A stretch of 64,000 bases of DNA from Asaia lannensis NBRC 102526 (GTDB lineage: Bacteria > Pseudomonadota > Alphaproteobacteria > Acetobacterales > Acetobacteraceae). The notes beneath the pieces were generated by a model. It had not been told where the DNA came from. It made no database searches and worked only from the letters and a program-made list of their open reading frames with translations. The stretch's first letter is position 1; the number at the start of each line of letters is the position of its first letter. Shown in pieces: positions 27,605 through 38,262 of the stretch. Both the position numbers and the translations under genes were made by a program. The DNA lies in the NCBI RefSeq assembly GCF_024054035.1, contig NZ_JAMXQU010000002.1, positions 463,203 through 527,202 of the forward strand, in the 5' to 3' direction.

Positions 27605-29758
27605 TCAGTCAGCGTCGCGCTGTCTGGTCGGACGGGCGGCCTTCGCACCGACACTTTCCGTGATATCGGCGCCGGTCTGCTGATCGACGACGCGCATCGA
27701 CAGCTTCACCTTGCCGCGGTCGTCGAAGCCGACAACCTTGACCTTCACGGCATCGCCCTGCTTGACGACATCGGTGGTCTTGGCCACGCGACCATCGGTC
27801 AGCTCGGAGATATGCACGAGGCCGTCACGCGGGCCGAGGAAGTTCACGAACGCGCCGAAATCGGCAGTCTTGACGACCTTGCCATCATAGATACGACCGA
27901 TTTCCGGCTCGGCGACGATACCTTCGATGCGCGAGATGGCCTTCTGGGCCTGCTCGTCATTCGAAGCAGCGATGGTGATCACGCCCTCGTCGTTAATGTC
28001 GACCTTGGCACCCGAGAACTCGACGATCTCGCGAATGACCTTGCCACCCGAACCGATCACATCGCGGATCTTTTCCTTGGCGATGGTCATGGTGGTGATC
28101 TTCGGCGCATTGCGCGATACGCCCTCACGACCTTCATCGATCGCCTTGGCCATCTCGCCGAGGATATGGATGCGGCCATCACGGGCCTGCTCCAGCGCGA
28201 CCTTCATGATTTCCGGCGTGATGGAGGTGATCTTGATATCCATCTGCAGCGCGGTGATACCGGCTTCGGTACCGGCAACCTTGAAATCCATATCGCCGAG
28301 GTGATCTTCATCGCCCAGGATATCGGACAGCACGGCATAACCACGGTCTTCCTTGATCAGGCCCATGGCGATACCGGCAACCGGACGCTCCAGCGGTACA
28401 CCGGCATCCATCAGAGCGAGAGACGAACCGCAGACGGTTGCCATCGAAGACGACCCGTTGCTTTCGGTGATCTCGGAAACGATGCGTATCGTGTACGGGA
28501 AACGATCCTTGCCCGGCAGAAGCGGGTGAATGGCACGCCATGCAAGCTTGCCGTGACCGATCTCGCGACGGCCGGGGCTGCCCATACGTCCGCACTCACC
28601 GACCGAGTAGGGCGGGAAGTTGTAATGCAGCATGAAGTTCGAGCGGTGCTCGCCTTCGAGCGCATCGATGATCTGTTCGTCCTGCGTGGTGCCGAGCGTG
28701 GCGACAACCAGCGCCTGCGTCTCACCGCGGGTGAAGAGCGCCGAGCCATGTGCGCGCGGCAGAATGCCGACTTCGGACACGATCGGACGAACCGTCTTGG
28801 TGTCGCGTCCGTCGATACGCTGGCCGGTCTTCAGAATGGCGCCGCGAACGACCTGGGCCTCAAGCTCCTTGAGCATCGGCTTGGCCATATCGACATCGAG
28901 ACCCTCTTCGATGAGGCCCTCGATGATGCGCCCCTTCGCAATGGCGATCTTCTCGTAGCGCGCCTGCTTGGCCTTTTCCTTATAGGCGTCGGCCATGAGC
29001 TTGGTGCCGATCTTCTCCACGCGCTTGCGCAGGGCGATCTGCTCCTTGGTGGGGCCTTCGAGATCCCAGGGCTGCTTGGCGGCATGCTCGGCCAGATCGA
29101 TGATTGCATCGATCACAGGCTGGAAAGCAGCATGACCGGCGGTCACGGCTTCGAGCATGACAGCTTCCGAAAGCTCGGAGGCCTCGGATTCGACCATCAG
29201 AACGCCTTCGCTCGTTCCGGCGACGACGAGGTCGAGCGCGCTCTCCTTCATCTCCGCGATGGTCGGGTTGATGACGAACTGATCGTTGATGCGCGCAACG
29301 CGTGCAACACCGACCGGGCCGTAGAACGGAATGCCGGAAAGCGTCAGTGCAGCAGAACAGCCAATCAGGGCCACAAGTGCAGGATCGTTTTCCATGTCAT
29401 GGCTGAGAACGGTCGCCGTGACCTGCACTTCGTTGCGGAAGTTCTCCGGGAAGAGCGGGCGGATGGGACGATCGATCAGACGCGAAATCAGGGTCTCGCT
29501 CTCGGAAGGACGGCCTTCACGCTTGAAGAAGCCACCGGGAATACGGCCAGCTGCATAGGCCTTTTCCTGGTAGTTGACCGTCATCGGGAAGAAATCCTGA
29601 CCCGGCTTGACGGTCTTGGCGCCCACGGCCGTGCAGAGCACAACCGTATCGCCGTACGTTGCAACGACTGCACCATCGGCCTGACGGGCAATCTTGCCGG
29701 TTTCCAGAACGAGCGGGCGTCCGGCCCATTCGATTTCCTTGCGGAAGTAGTTGAACAT
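27605..29758 (-). CDS. pnp: Polyribonucleotide nucleotidyltransferase (PNPase)
   Basis: Phosphorolytic 3'-5' exoribonuclease of mRNA decay. The 717-residue protein has two RNase PH domains (about 10-140 and 310-545) with the helical linker between, then the KH domain ([11 protein letters not shown]) near 560-610. A C-terminal S1 domain ([33 protein letters not shown]) lies near 625-695. ATG 29758 is favoured over the adjoining ATG 29761 because AGGA sits seven bases upstream. The gene follows rpsO, as in most proteobacteria, with a stem-loop between them that could be a processing and autoregulation site. Confidence 0.97.
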   Translation of the reverse strand: MFNYFRKEIEWAGRPLVLETGKIARQADGAVVATYGDTVVLCTAVGAKTVKPGQDFFPMTVNYQEKAYAAGRIPGGFFKREGRPSESETLISRLIDRPIRPLFPENFRNEVQVTATVLSHDMENDPALVALIGCSAALTLSGIPFYGPVGVARVARINDQFVINPTIAEMKESALDLVVAGTSEGVLMVESEASELSEAVMLEAVTAGHAAFQPVIDAIIDLAEHAAKQPWDLEGPTKEQIALRKRVEKIGTKLMADAYKEKAKQARYEKIAIAKGRIIEGLIEEGLDVDMAKPMLKELEAQVVRGAILKTGQRIDGRDTKTVRPIVSEVGILPRAHGSALFTRGETQALVVATLGTTQDEQIIDALEGEHRSNFMLHYNFPPYSVGECGRMGSPGRREIGHGKLAWRAIHPLLPGKDRFPYTIRIVSEITESNGSSSMATVCGSSLALMDAGVPLERPVAGIAMGLIKEDRGYAVLSDILGDEDHLGDMDFKVAGTEAGITALQMDIKITSITPEIMKVALEQARDGRIHILGEMAKAIDEGREGVSRNAPKITTMTIAKEKIRDVIGSGGKVIREIVEFSGAKVDINDEGVITIAASNDEQAQKAISRIEGIVAEPEIGRIYDGKVVKTADFGAFVNFLGPRDGLVHISELTDGRVAKTTDVVKQGDAVKVKVVGFDDRGKVKLSMRVVDQQTGADITESVGAKAARPTRQRDAD

Positions 29759-29949
29759 CATTCTGTCCTGATTAAGGGGCTTTGGCACTGGGACCGACGA
29801 TCCGGAAAGAACGGGCCCTGACTGGCTGGCAGCGTTTCGGACGGCATGGCAAGGAAAACCGGGATCGGACCGGCATATCACCATGTGGCCTGAAACGCCG
29901 AAGGCCGGTTCTGTTTCCAGCTTCAACGTCCAGTGACGCAGCCTGATAT

Positions 29950-29972
29950 CCCGTCGCCGGGTTGGCGACGGG
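29950..29972 (-). promoter_or_regulatory. Stem-loop between rpsO and pnp
   Basis: Perfect 9-bp inverted repeat CCCGTCGCC / GGCGACGGG with a five-base loop, 34 bp after the rpsO stop and about 190 bp before pnp. There is no T-tract on the minus strand. In enterobacteria, the rpsO-pnp gap holds an rpsO terminator and an RNase III hairpin through which PNPase controls its own mRNA; this may be the equivalent. Confidence 0.45.
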
Positions 29973-30006
29973 AGGCGGCGGAGGCATGACCCTCCGCCCG
30001 AGCATA

Positions 30007-30276
30007 TTAGCGGCGCAGGCCGAGACGCTCGATGAGGGTCTGGTAGCGACCCTGGTCCTTGCGCTTGAGGTAATCAAGCAGACCACGACGCTGACCAACG
30101 AGCATCAGAAGGCCACGACGTGAGTGGAAGTCCTTCTTGTGCGTCTGCAGATGGCCGGTCAGGTTCACGATACGCTCGCTCAGCAGGGCAACCTGCACTT
30201 CCGGCGACCCGGTGTCGGTCGGGTTGGTCTTGAATTCTTCAATCAGCGCCGTGCGGCGTTCAGCTGTAATCGACAT
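30007..30276 (-). CDS. rpsO: 30S ribosomal protein S15
   Basis: The 89-residue primary 16S rRNA-binding protein is full length, with [24 protein letters not shown], the rRNA-contacting [12 protein letters not shown] and the LLDYLKRKD helix. ATG 30276 has GGAG nine bases upstream. Its start lies 17 bp inside the 3' end of truB, so the two genes overlap, and it precedes pnp. Confidence 0.98.
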   Translation of the reverse strand: MSITAERRTALIEEFKTNPTDTGSPEVQVALLSERIVNLTGHLQTHKKDFHSRRGLLMLVGQRRGLLDYLKRKDQGRYQTLIERLGLRR

Positions 30277-31213
30277 CTCTGTCTCCGTATTTAAACGACT
30301 CGAATATCCGTATCGGCTTGAGACGATCCTCCTGGACGCGGCACAAACCGACAAGACACCCCCCCTCCTGGGCTTGCAGGACGTCGCCGTCCTGCGCTGT
30401 CAGCATCAGGTCGCCGAAATCGGCCAAAGCGAGGCTTTGCCCGTAGCGCAGTGCCTGTGCTTCTGCGTCGGTCACGGCCAGAGCCGGGATGTCGGCCAGC
30501 GCGGTCGAGACCGGGCGCAAAAGCGCTGAAAGTGCATCGGCCTTGTCGTCATTTTGAACAAGCTTGTCCAGTGTTATCGCATGGCTCTCATCGAACGGAC
30601 CGCATTTGGTCCGGCGCAGGACGGCGATATGACCGACGGTGCCACAGGCCAGGGCGATGTCACGCGCCAGAGAGCGCATATAGACACCCTTGCCGGACTG
30701 GACCTCGAAAATCGCGTGATCGCGATCGGGCCGCTCAACCAGCGTGATGGAATCAACACGCGCAGGGCGCGGAGGAAGATCGGGGGGGCGGCCTGCACGC
30801 GCCAGATCGTAGGAACGCGCACCGTCGACTTTCAATGCTGAATAGACGGGGGGCACCTGCATGATGTCACCGGTGAGCGCTGGCAGAGCAGCCCGCAGAT
30901 CGGCATCGCTCGGGCGATGATCGCTGATCTGGACGACTTCGCCCTCGCGATCGTCGGTCGTACGCGATTCACCGAGGAACAGCGTGAAGCGATAACGCTT
31001 GGTGGCATCCATGATGTAGGGAATTGTCTTGGTGGCCTGACCGAAGGCGACAGGCAAAATGCCGGTCGCCAACGGGTCGAGCGTGCCACCATGTCCGGCC
31101 TTTTTGGCATCGAACAGGCGCCGCGCCTTGTTCACCACATCGGTCGAGCCGATATGCAGGTCCTTGTCGACGACAAGCCAGCCGTCGATATCGAGCCCTT
31201 TTTTGCGTCCCAT
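30260..31213 (-). CDS. truB: tRNA pseudouridine-55 synthase TruB
   Basis: Makes pseudouridine 55 in the T loop of tRNAs. The 317-residue protein has [19 protein letters not shown] with the catalytic aspartate, YRFTLFLG, the [21 protein letters not shown] motif and a C-terminal extension with a PUA-like fold. ATG 31213 with GGAG ten bases upstream is preferred over TTG 31228. It lies 15 bp after rbfA, and its 3' end overlaps rpsO. Confidence 0.96.
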   Translation of the reverse strand: MGRKKGLDIDGWLVVDKDLHIGSTDVVNKARRLFDAKKAGHGGTLDPLATGILPVAFGQATKTIPYIMDATKRYRFTLFLGESRTTDDREGEVVQISDHRPSDADLRAALPALTGDIMQVPPVYSALKVDGARSYDLARAGRPPDLPPRPARVDSITLVERPDRDHAIFEVQSGKGVYMRSLARDIALACGTVGHIAVLRRTKCGPFDESHAITLDKLVQNDDKADALSALLRPVSTALADIPALAVTDAEAQALRYGQSLALADFGDLMLTAQDGDVLQAQEGGCLVGLCRVQEDRLKPIRIFESFKYGDRDVDYS

Positions 31214-31228
31214 GACGGGTCGCTCCAA

Positions 31229-31654
31229 TCAGTCTTCTGAGTCGAGATCGCGCTGGACCTCGGGTGTACGCATCAGCGCATCCATTTCCATGGCATGCTC
31301 AAGCGCGGCATCGGGCTGGAAATGTATCTCCGGCACAATGCGCGAACGCAGTGTCTTGGAGAGACCGGTACGCAGGAAAGGTGCCACACGCTTGAGCGCA
31401 GGCAGGACATCCTCGATATCGTTGCGCCCGAGACGACAAACGAATGCCGTAGCATGACGGAAATCGGGAGAAATACGGACTTCCGTCACGGTCACATGCA
31501 CACCGGCAAGTTCCGGGTCACGGAACTCGGTGCGGGCAAAGAGATCCGAGAGGACACGACGGACCTCTTCGGACATCCTCAGCTGACGCTGCGAGGGGCC
31601 AGCCGCATCACCAGGCCCTGAGAAGCCCGGAACCTTGGAACGCGATCCCCTCAT
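31229..31654 (-). CDS. rbfA: Ribosome-binding factor A
   Basis: A 30S maturation factor needed for 5'-end processing of 16S rRNA and growth in the cold. The 141-residue protein contains the KH-type core (about residues 20-120): [34 protein letters not shown] and [14 protein letters not shown]. An alphaproteobacterial basic N-terminal extension precedes it. ATG 31654 forms an ATGA overlap with the infB stop and is therefore chosen. Confidence 0.95.
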   Translation of the reverse strand: MRGSRSKVPGFSGPGDAAGPSQRQLRMSEEVRRVLSDLFARTEFRDPELAGVHVTVTEVRISPDFRHATAFVCRLGRNDIEDVLPALKRVAPFLRTGLSKTLRSRIVPEIHFQPDAALEHAMEMDALMRTPEVQRDLDSED

Positions 31655-34452
31655 GCAGGGATCACTTCCATTTCGAAGCACTCGACCATGTCGCCTTCGC
31701 GCAGATCGTTATAGCCAGCGAAGGAAAGACCGCACTCGTAGTTGCGCGCAACTTCCTTGACGTCATCCTTGAAGCGCTTGAGCTGGCTCAGTTCACCTTC
31801 ATGGATCACCACGTTGTCACGCAGCAGACGCACGCCACAGCCGCGCTTGACCACGCCCTCGGTGACATAGCAACCCGCGACCTTGCCGACCTTCGTGATG
31901 TTGAAGACCTGACGGATCTCGGCGTAACCAAGGAACTTCTCGCGGTGCTTGGGCGCAACCTTGCCCTTGACCAGCTGCTCCACGTCATCGGTCACCTGGT
32001 AGATGATCGAGTAGTAGCGGATATCCACATCCTCACGCTGGGCCATTTCACGGGCCTGCGTGGTAGCGCGGACATTGAAGGCCACGATAATGGCATTCGA
32101 TGCCTTGGCGAGCTGGATGTCGCTTTCGGTGATCTGGCCAACAGAGGCATTCAGCACGCGAATGCGGACTTCCTCATGTTCGAGCTTGAGCACCGAAGCC
32201 TCGATTGCTTCGGCAGAGCCCTGCACGTCCGCCTTGATAAGCAGAGCCACTTCCTTCTGCTCACCCGCCTGGATACGGGCCAGCATCTGGTCGAGCGTGC
32301 CACGCGCTGCGGCGCGACCGGCTGCCATCTTGTCCTTCTGCTTGCGCTGACGGAACTCGCAGATCTCGCGGGCACGGTTCTCGTTCTCGACGACCACGAA
32401 GGGCTCGCCGGCACCGGGAACACCCGTAATACCCAGAAGTTCGACCGGCATGGACGGACCGGCATCCTTGAGCTGACGCCCCTTGTCGTCCAGCATCGCA
32501 CGGACGCGGCCCCATTCGGCACCGGCCACGACGATATCGGAGCGATTGAGCGTGCCCTTCTGGACCAGCACCGTCGCCACTGGGCCGCGACCGCGATCCA
32601 GACGGCTTTCGATCACCGAGCCTTCTGCGACACGGTTCGGATTCGCCTTCAGGTCGAGCACTTCTGCCTGAAGCAGAATGGCTTCTTCAAGCTTGTCCAG
32701 ACCGGTACGCTTAAGGGCCGAAACCTCGACATCCTGCACGTCACCGCCAAGAGCTTCCACCACGATATCGTGGCTGAGCAGGGCCTGACGGACACGCTCC
32801 GGATTGGCGCCCGGCTTGTCGATCTTGTTGATCGCCACGATGATCGGGGCATCGGCAGCCTTGGCATGCTTGATGGCCTCGATGGTCTGCGGCATCACAC
32901 CGTCATCGGCAGCCACGACCAGCACGACCACGTCGGTAACCGAAGCACCACGGGCACGCATCGATGTGAAGGCCTCATGGCCCGGCGTATCGACGAAGGT
33001 GATCTTGGCGCCGCTATGCAGCGTCACCTGATAGGCACCGATATGCTGGGTAATGCCACCGGCTTCGCCAGCCGCAACATCGGTCGTGCGCAGCGCATCG
33101 AGCAGCGAGGTTTTGCCATGATCGACATGGCCCATGACCGTCACGACCGGGGCACGCGTCACGAGGTCTTCCTCGCGATCTTCCACACCCTCGATACCCA
33201 GCTCGACGTCGCTCTCGGCCACACGGCGGACACGATGGCCGAATTCGCTGATCACCAGCTCTGCCGTATCGGCATCGATGAGCTGCGTCGCGGTTGCCAT
33301 GACACCCATTTTCATGAGGGCCTTGACCACTTCGGCCTGGCGAAGCGCCATACGATTGGCAAGCTCGGCAACCGTGATGGATTCCGGCAGGATCACGTCA
33401 CGAACGACGCGCACCTGATCGGCACGCAGACGTTCGAGCTCGGCCTGGCGACGCTCACGGTCGCGCTGACGACGCACCGAAGCGAGCGAACGCGTCTTGT
33501 CGTCATCGCCTTCGATGGCGGCACGCACATCGATACGACCGGAACGACGGGAGTCCCCGCTCTTCTTGGGGGCCGCAGGCGCACCACGACGCGGCGGCGC
33601 GGCGGGCGCACGACGCGGACCGGCGCGACGATCGTCCTCGCCACCTTCCGCTCCGCCACGACGCAGATGCAGTGTCTCGTTACGCGGTGCGGCAGCAGCC
33701 CCGGCAGCGGCGGGAGCCGGCTTGGGCGTAACCGGACGCGGCGCCATGACAGCGCGCTCGGCCAGCGGGCGCAGACGTTCCATCGGCGCGGCAAGCTGCA
33801 CACCGCCGGTGCGACGTGCAGACTCAGCGGCTTCGAGAGGGGCACGACGTGCCGCTTCCTCACGTTCACGCTCGGCTGCACGCGCCTTGCGCTGCTCTTC
33901 GAGTGCTTCCTGCTTTGCGCGGTCTTCGGCAGCTGCCGCCATCTGCCGGTCATGTTCCTCAGCCTCGCGCTGGGCCTCGACCTCGCGTGCAGCAGCCTCG
34001 GCACGTGCAGCTTCCTCACGCTTGGCTTCTTCAGCAGCGGAAAGAATACGGATCTTTTCTTCTTCGAGGCGTGCAGCCTCGCGTGCCGCTTCCTTGCGCT
34101 GCTCTTCGAGCACGCGCTGGCGGATGGCGAGTTCTGCAGGGGTCAGGGCACGCCCTGCACCGGCACGGCCACCACGGCCACCGGCGGCACCGCGGCCGTC
34201 CTTGCGCTCGTTCGTCTCGCGCTTCTTGCGCACCTCGACCTGCACCACCTTGGAGCGGCCATGGCTGAAGCTCTGACGCACAGAGCCCGCATCTACCGTT
34301 CGCCCGAGTTCCATGCGCCCGCCCGGACGCAGGGACAGACGTCCCTTACCCTGGTCACCCTGAGCCTGGGCGCCCTGATCCTGGACATTCTGGCCATCTG
34401 TCTGGCCGCCCTGAGCCTGAGTGCCCTGGTCCCGTTCGTTGCCTTCGCTCAT
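31651..34452 (-). CDS. infB: Translation initiation factor IF-2
   Basis: A GTPase that brings fMet-tRNA to the 30S subunit. The 933-residue protein has a very long charged, low-complexity N-terminal region (about 1-345; Gln/Gly-rich, then Glu/Arg/Ala-rich coiled coil and basic stretches). The IF2_N domain lies near 354-405, and the G domain carries GHVDHGKT near residue 437, DTPGHEAF and NKIDKP. Domains II-IV and the C-terminal initiator-tRNA-binding domain follow. Both ends overlap neighbours by ATGA (ylxR upstream, rbfA downstream). Confidence 0.97.
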   Translation of the reverse strand: MSEGNERDQGTQAQGGQTDGQNVQDQGAQAQGDQGKGRLSLRPGGRMELGRTVDAGSVRQSFSHGRSKVVQVEVRKKRETNERKDGRGAAGGRGGRAGAGRALTPAELAIRQRVLEEQRKEAAREAARLEEEKIRILSAAEEAKREEAARAEAAAREVEAQREAEEHDRQMAAAAEDRAKQEALEEQRKARAAEREREEAARRAPLEAAESARRTGGVQLAAPMERLRPLAERAVMAPRPVTPKPAPAAAGAAAAPRNETLHLRRGGAEGGEDDRRAGPRRAPAAPPRRGAPAAPKKSGDSRRSGRIDVRAAIEGDDDKTRSLASVRRQRDRERRQAELERLRADQVRVVRDVILPESITVAELANRMALRQAEVVKALMKMGVMATATQLIDADTAELVISEFGHRVRRVAESDVELGIEGVEDREEDLVTRAPVVTVMGHVDHGKTSLLDALRTTDVAAGEAGGITQHIGAYQVTLHSGAKITFVDTPGHEAFTSMRARGASVTDVVVLVVAADDGVMPQTIEAIKHAKAADAPIIVAINKIDKPGANPERVRQALLSHDIVVEALGGDVQDVEVSALKRTGLDKLEEAILLQAEVLDLKANPNRVAEGSVIESRLDRGRGPVATVLVQKGTLNRSDIVVAGAEWGRVRAMLDDKGRQLKDAGPSMPVELLGITGVPGAGEPFVVVENENRAREICEFRQRKQKDKMAAGRAAARGTLDQMLARIQAGEQKEVALLIKADVQGSAEAIEASVLKLEHEEVRIRVLNASVGQITESDIQLAKASNAIIVAFNVRATTQAREMAQREDVDIRYYSIIYQVTDDVEQLVKGKVAPKHREKFLGYAEIRQVFNITKVGKVAGCYVTEGVVKRGCGVRLLRDNVVIHEGELSQLKRFKDDVKEVARNYECGLSFAGYNDLREGDMVECFEMEVIPA

Positions 34453-35099
34453 ATACCTGCCTGTTCCCGTGCGAGCCGCTCATCGCGCGGCTCAGGAACC
34501 AACCCATCGGTCAGCCCCAAAAATCGTTCATGCTCAGCCATCAGACGCTGCGCCAGCGCACCACGCGCTATCGCAACATAGACCGCATGTTCCCGCCCGA
34601 ATGCCGTCGCGAGCATCTGGGCCGGTAACGTCAGTACCGGAAGTTTGCTGTTTCCCGATATCAGACGCCGCAACTCATCCGGGCTTCCGCCCGATCCCTG
34701 GATCACCAGTCCGACCTTGCCGGCAGCAATCCATTCGCGACACTTAACAAAACCACAGAGAGCCTGCCCGGCCCGGCGCGCGAGCCCAAGACCCTGCACC
34801 AGCCGCGCTTCTATTCCTGAAACCAGTACCTGCGCAATATCCTCAGGCACCTTTACCGGCTGACGCGCTGCTCTGGAGAACAGATGACGCGTCCGCGCGG
34901 TTTCTAGCACATCCCGTCTGGCACTCAACCAGATTCCCCTTCCCGGCAGCCTGGCTGCAAGATCGGGAACCACGACGCCATCGGGACTGATGACAAAACG
35001 CACCATCGTATCGGGGTTTCCGCTCTCACGGGTCACGATACAATGACGCTGCGGGCCTTTCTCGTCGTCGAGACCGATCGGATCGATCTCTTCAGACAT
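34449..35099 (-). CDS. YlxR-type (DUF448) RNA-binding protein with L7Ae-like domain
   Basis: A 216-residue protein. The N-terminal YlxR domain (about 20-95) has RHCIVTRESGNPDTMVRFV and the LPGRGIWLSARRDVLE signature. An L7Ae/YlxQ-like segment follows (about 115-200, GLGLARRAGQALCGFVK and LVIQGSGGSP). The nusA-infB location is the standard site of this gene. YlxR proteins have been linked to RNase P and to transcription control. The frame continues upstream, but ATG 35099 has AGGAG upstream and gives the normal N-terminus. In the classic motif (RxCxxxR), Cys is present (HCIVTR). Confidence 0.9.
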   Translation of the reverse strand: MSEEIDPIGLDDEKGPQRHCIVTRESGNPDTMVRFVISPDGVVVPDLAARLPGRGIWLSARRDVLETARTRHLFSRAARQPVKVPEDIAQVLVSGIEARLVQGLGLARRAGQALCGFVKCREWIAAGKVGLVIQGSGGSPDELRRLISGNSKLPVLTLPAQMLATAFGREHAVYVAIARGALAQRLMAEHERFLGLTDGLVPEPRDERLAREQAGI

Positions 35100-35130
35100 T
35101 TCCGGACTCGCTCCTGCGGTTTTCTGAAAC

Positions 35131-36690
35131 TCAGACGTCGGAAGCCTCCCCTTCCCCGTGCGATTCGGCTCCGGGGGCTTCTTCTGCCTGCTCACCATCG
35201 AACCAGTGAGCACGTGCTGCCATGATGATCTCATTGGCAGCATCTTCGTCTATATTGTCACCGCCAAGCATTTCGACAAGCTCGTCACCAGCAAGATCTG
35301 CAAGATCGTCGAGCGTTTTCACACCCTTTTCGCCCAGCGTCACAAGCATGGCGTTGGTAAACACGCCCAGTTCGGCGATCGAATCCTCAACGCCGAGGCC
35401 ACGACGCTTGTCGTCCAGCTCCTGCTCCTTCTGCACGAGAAATTCCTCGGCACGGCGCATCAGCTCTTCGGCAACACTCTCATCGAAGCCTTCGATGGCA
35501 TGCAGCTCCTCGGGATCGGCATAGGCCAGCTCCTCGATGGTGTGGAAACCCTCTGTCACCAGCAGCCCCGCGATCACGTCATCGACATCGAGCGCATCGA
35601 CGAACAGCTGCGTACGCTTGCGGAACTCTTCCTGACGACGTTCCGATTCCTCGGCTTCGGTCAGGATATCGATATCCCAGCGCGTCAGCTGGCTCGCCAG
35701 ACGCACGTTCTGACCGCGACGACCGATGGCAAGCGAAAGCTGCTCGTTGGGCACCACAACTTCCACGCGACCGGCTTCCTCATCCATGACCACCTTGGTC
35801 ACTTCAGCAGGAGCCAGGGCGTTCACCACAAAAGTGGCTGCCTGCGGGCTCCAGGGAATGATATCGATCTTCTCGCCCTGCAGCTCGGCCACAACGGCCT
35901 GCACGCGTGAGCCGCGCATACCGACGCAGGCGCCGACCGGGTCGATCGAGGCATCCTTGGAAACCACAGCCATCTTCGCACGCGATCCGGGATCGCGGGC
36001 CACAGCCTTGATCTCGATGATACCGTCGTAGATCTCAGGCACTTCCTGCGCAAACAGCTTCGCCAGGAATGCCGGATGGGTGCGGCTCAGGAAGATCTGC
36101 GGACCACGTGTCTCGTCGCGCACATCGTAGATATAGGCGCGAACGCGATCGGAATTGCGGAACGACTCGCGGGGGATCAGCTCATCGCGACGCAGCAGCG
36201 CCTCGGTATGACCGATCTCGACCATGAGGTTGCCGTATTCGGTACGCTTGACCGTACCGTTGACGATCTCACCCACGCGGTCCTTGAACTCGTTATACTG
36301 CTTCTTGCGCTCGTATTCGCGCACGCGCTGCACAATGACCTGCTTGGCCGTCTGGGCTGCAATACGACCGAAATCGATAGGCGGAAGCGGATCGACCAGA
36401 TGTTCGCCAATCTTGATTTCAGGCTGGAACTTGACCGCAATGGCGAGCGGGATCTGCGTATCCTCGTTCTCGACCGCCTCGACCACTTCGGTCCAGCGTG
36501 ACAGGCGTACCTCGCCGGAGCGACGATCGATGGTCGCGCGGATGTCCTTCTCGTGACCGTACTTGGCGCGCCCGGCCTTCTGGATGGCCTGTTCCATCGC
36601 CTCCAGCACTTCTTCACGATCGATATTCTTTTCACGCGAAACAGCGTCGGCCACCAGAAGCAGCTCAGGACGGGTAACGGAGGTGTCCAT
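35131..36690 (-). CDS. nusA: Transcription termination/antitermination factor NusA
   Basis: A 519-residue RNA polymerase-binding factor. The NusA N-terminal domain spans about 1-130 and the S1 domain about 135-200 (GEIVNGTVKRTEYGNLMVEIG). KH1 and KH2 follow (about 205-350, DPVGACVGMRGSRVQAVVAEL and LAIGRRGQNVRLAS). Two C-terminal acidic helix-hairpin-helix repeats lie at about 370-500, the first around IAGLLVTEGFHTIEELAY. It is second in the rimP-nusA-ylxR-infB operon. Confidence 0.97.
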   Translation of the reverse strand: MDTSVTRPELLLVADAVSREKNIDREEVLEAMEQAIQKAGRAKYGHEKDIRATIDRRSGEVRLSRWTEVVEAVENEDTQIPLAIAVKFQPEIKIGEHLVDPLPPIDFGRIAAQTAKQVIVQRVREYERKKQYNEFKDRVGEIVNGTVKRTEYGNLMVEIGHTEALLRRDELIPRESFRNSDRVRAYIYDVRDETRGPQIFLSRTHPAFLAKLFAQEVPEIYDGIIEIKAVARDPGSRAKMAVVSKDASIDPVGACVGMRGSRVQAVVAELQGEKIDIIPWSPQAATFVVNALAPAEVTKVVMDEEAGRVEVVVPNEQLSLAIGRRGQNVRLASQLTRWDIDILTEAEESERRQEEFRKRTQLFVDALDVDDVIAGLLVTEGFHTIEELAYADPEELHAIEGFDESVAEELMRRAEEFLVQKEQELDDKRRGLGVEDSIAELGVFTNAMLVTLGEKGVKTLDDLADLAGDELVEMLGGDNIDEDAANEIIMAARAHWFDGEQAEEAPGAESHGEGEASDV

Positions 36691-36788
36691 CAGACGAAAT
36701 CCTCAAATACGGAGCGCGAGATCGCGCAGACCATCGGAAACAGGAAAAGCGGGAAACCCGGTAACGCCAACTTCCCGGAACGCAAACT

Positions 36789-37415
36789 TCAGTGTGTCTT
36801 TTTTCCCGGGCGAGTGCCCTTGCCCGGTTTGGCAGGATTGAGCTTCGGCATCTTGCGACGCGGCGCTTCCTCTTCTTCTGCCGCTTCCTCACCCGATTCA
36901 ATACCCATCATGGCCGCACTGGCCTCGATAAGTGCATCGGTAAGCACAAGACGCGCCTTGCGAATGGTGTCGATCGGCAGAACAGCTTCTTCACCATCAT
37001 CCAGACGAATCACCGCCGCGTTGTCGCGTGTGCCGGTGATGATACCCGAAAAGCGCTTGCGCCCGTTCAGCGGAAGATCGAGCTCGGCCTTGACCAGGTG
37101 CCCGGCAAACCGGTCCCAGTCCTTCAGGCGGGTCAGGGGGCGATCGATACCGGCAGACGAGACCTCGAGCGTCCATGCACCGGGAATCGGATCGTCCACA
37201 TCAAGCACAGCGCCCACGGCGTGGCTGATCTGTTCGCAATCCTCGATACCGATCAGGGAGCCATCGGCACGATCGGCCATGATCTGGATTGTTGGCGTTT
37301 CACGGCCCAGCACGCTCAGGCGCACGAGCTCATAACCGAGATCGGTCAGTGTCGGCTCGATCTGCTGCGCGATACGCGCTTCGAGACCGTTCAGGCTGGG
37401 AATTTCATTGGCCAA
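36789..37415 (-). CDS. rimP: Ribosome maturation factor RimP
   Basis: A 208-residue 30S assembly factor. The N-terminal alpha/beta domain has [18 protein letters not shown], and the [21 protein letters not shown] region is the family hallmark. A C-terminal SH3-like domain (about 95-165) follows. A basic, Pro/Lys-rich tail ([18 protein letters not shown]) after an acidic run extends about 35 residues beyond the E. coli protein. It is the first gene of the cluster. Its promoter must lie in the 211-bp gap shared with the divergent gene at 37627. Confidence 0.95.
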   Translation of the reverse strand: MANEIPSLNGLEARIAQQIEPTLTDLGYELVRLSVLGRETPTIQIMADRADGSLIGIEDCEQISHAVGAVLDVDDPIPGAWTLEVSSAGIDRPLTRLKDWDRFAGHLVKAELDLPLNGRKRFSGIITGTRDNAAVIRLDDGEEAVLPIDTIRKARLVLTDALIEASAAMMGIESGEEAAEEEEAPRRKMPKLNPAKPGKGTRPGKKTH

Positions 37416-37626
37416 GACAAAAAAGGCGGCCCGTCAAGGCCACCCCCCGATAAGACGAAAGATGAAAGGAATATGAGCTGTGTAGGCCAACATGCTGAAA
37501 GAAGCAAGACTCGCGTCATGAACACCCAGCGCTGCAAGCTGGCCCCGACAATCGTAACTTTTGATTACACTCCTTATGTAACACACCTCTTGCCCAGACG
37601 CTGCGTCTCCTGCCAGACTTGGCGGA

Positions 37627-38262
37627 ATGAATGACACTTCCGAGCCTCAACTCAAGCCGCTTCTCGACGGATCGGGCAACTCTGCCCGGCAGTCCGGGAA
37701 CGAGCGTATGGGTCTGACACCCAAGCTCGTGATGGCGACGGCTATCATGGCCGCATGCATGGGTGGCGCGATGTGGCATAGATCAGCGCCCGGGGCGTCG
37801 TCTTCCGCCGAGGGAACACAGACAGTTCAAACGGCCTCCCACTCCCAGATCCGTTCGGATGCGGCCCATTTCGATGCACAGCTCGCGCTCATACCCACGG
37901 ATAGGGCCGAGGCCGCGCTGGCAGAGACAGGGTTCGACAAACAGCAGCGTACCGAAATCGTCGCGGCCGTCAGAAACAGGCGTATGCGTCTGGTGCGTAT
38001 GCCGATTGCTCAGGTTTCTGGCGCTCTGGGACAGTCCGTCGCCATCACCTCTGGCAGCATGACGCAGAATTTGCTTCTCAAGTCCGAACTGCAATCGGTC
38101 GTGGTACCGATCTACATGGCTGGCGAGATTACAATCAATCCGTTGAGTACTCCCGCTGCAGGCGGTCTGGAATCCGGCATACTCACAACACTGGGGCCAC
38201 TCATTCTGCCTCGTCTCACCAATATCAATCAGCAGATTGTTCTGGACGTTATCGTACAATGA
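37627..38262 (+). CDS. Single-pass membrane protein of unknown function (AAA+ cluster, first gene)
   Basis: A 211-residue protein I do not recognise. A cytoplasmic N-terminus of about 30 residues is followed by one hydrophobic segment (about 32-48, KLVMATAIMAACMGGAMW). An external domain then contains FDAQLALIP, a cluster of basic residues near 118-125 (RNRRMRLVRMP) and a C-terminal beta-like region, GILTTLGPLILPRLTNINQQIVLDVIVQ. It could be a signal anchor. It overlaps the AAA+ ATPase gene by ATGA, so the two should be co-translated and probably interact in the inner membrane. Confidence 0.7.
   Translation: MNDTSEPQLKPLLDGSGNSARQSGNERMGLTPKLVMATAIMAACMGGAMWHRSAPGASSSAEGTQTVQTASHSQIRSDAAHFDAQLALIPTDRAEAALAETGFDKQQRTEIVAAVRNRRMRLVRMPIAQVSGALGQSVAITSGSMTQNLLLKSELQSVVVPIYMAGEITINPLSTPAAGGLESGILTTLGPLILPRLTNINQQIVLDVIVQ

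Noticed and set aside
27812..29821. Long open frame antisense to pnp
   Set aside because: Same GC-driven mirror effect; pnp on the other strand is certain.
31801..34581. Very long open frame antisense to infB (over 900 codons)
   Set aside because: High GC and biased codons of infB keep the opposite strand open. The translation is His/Leu/Asp-rich with no family and no ribosome-binding site.
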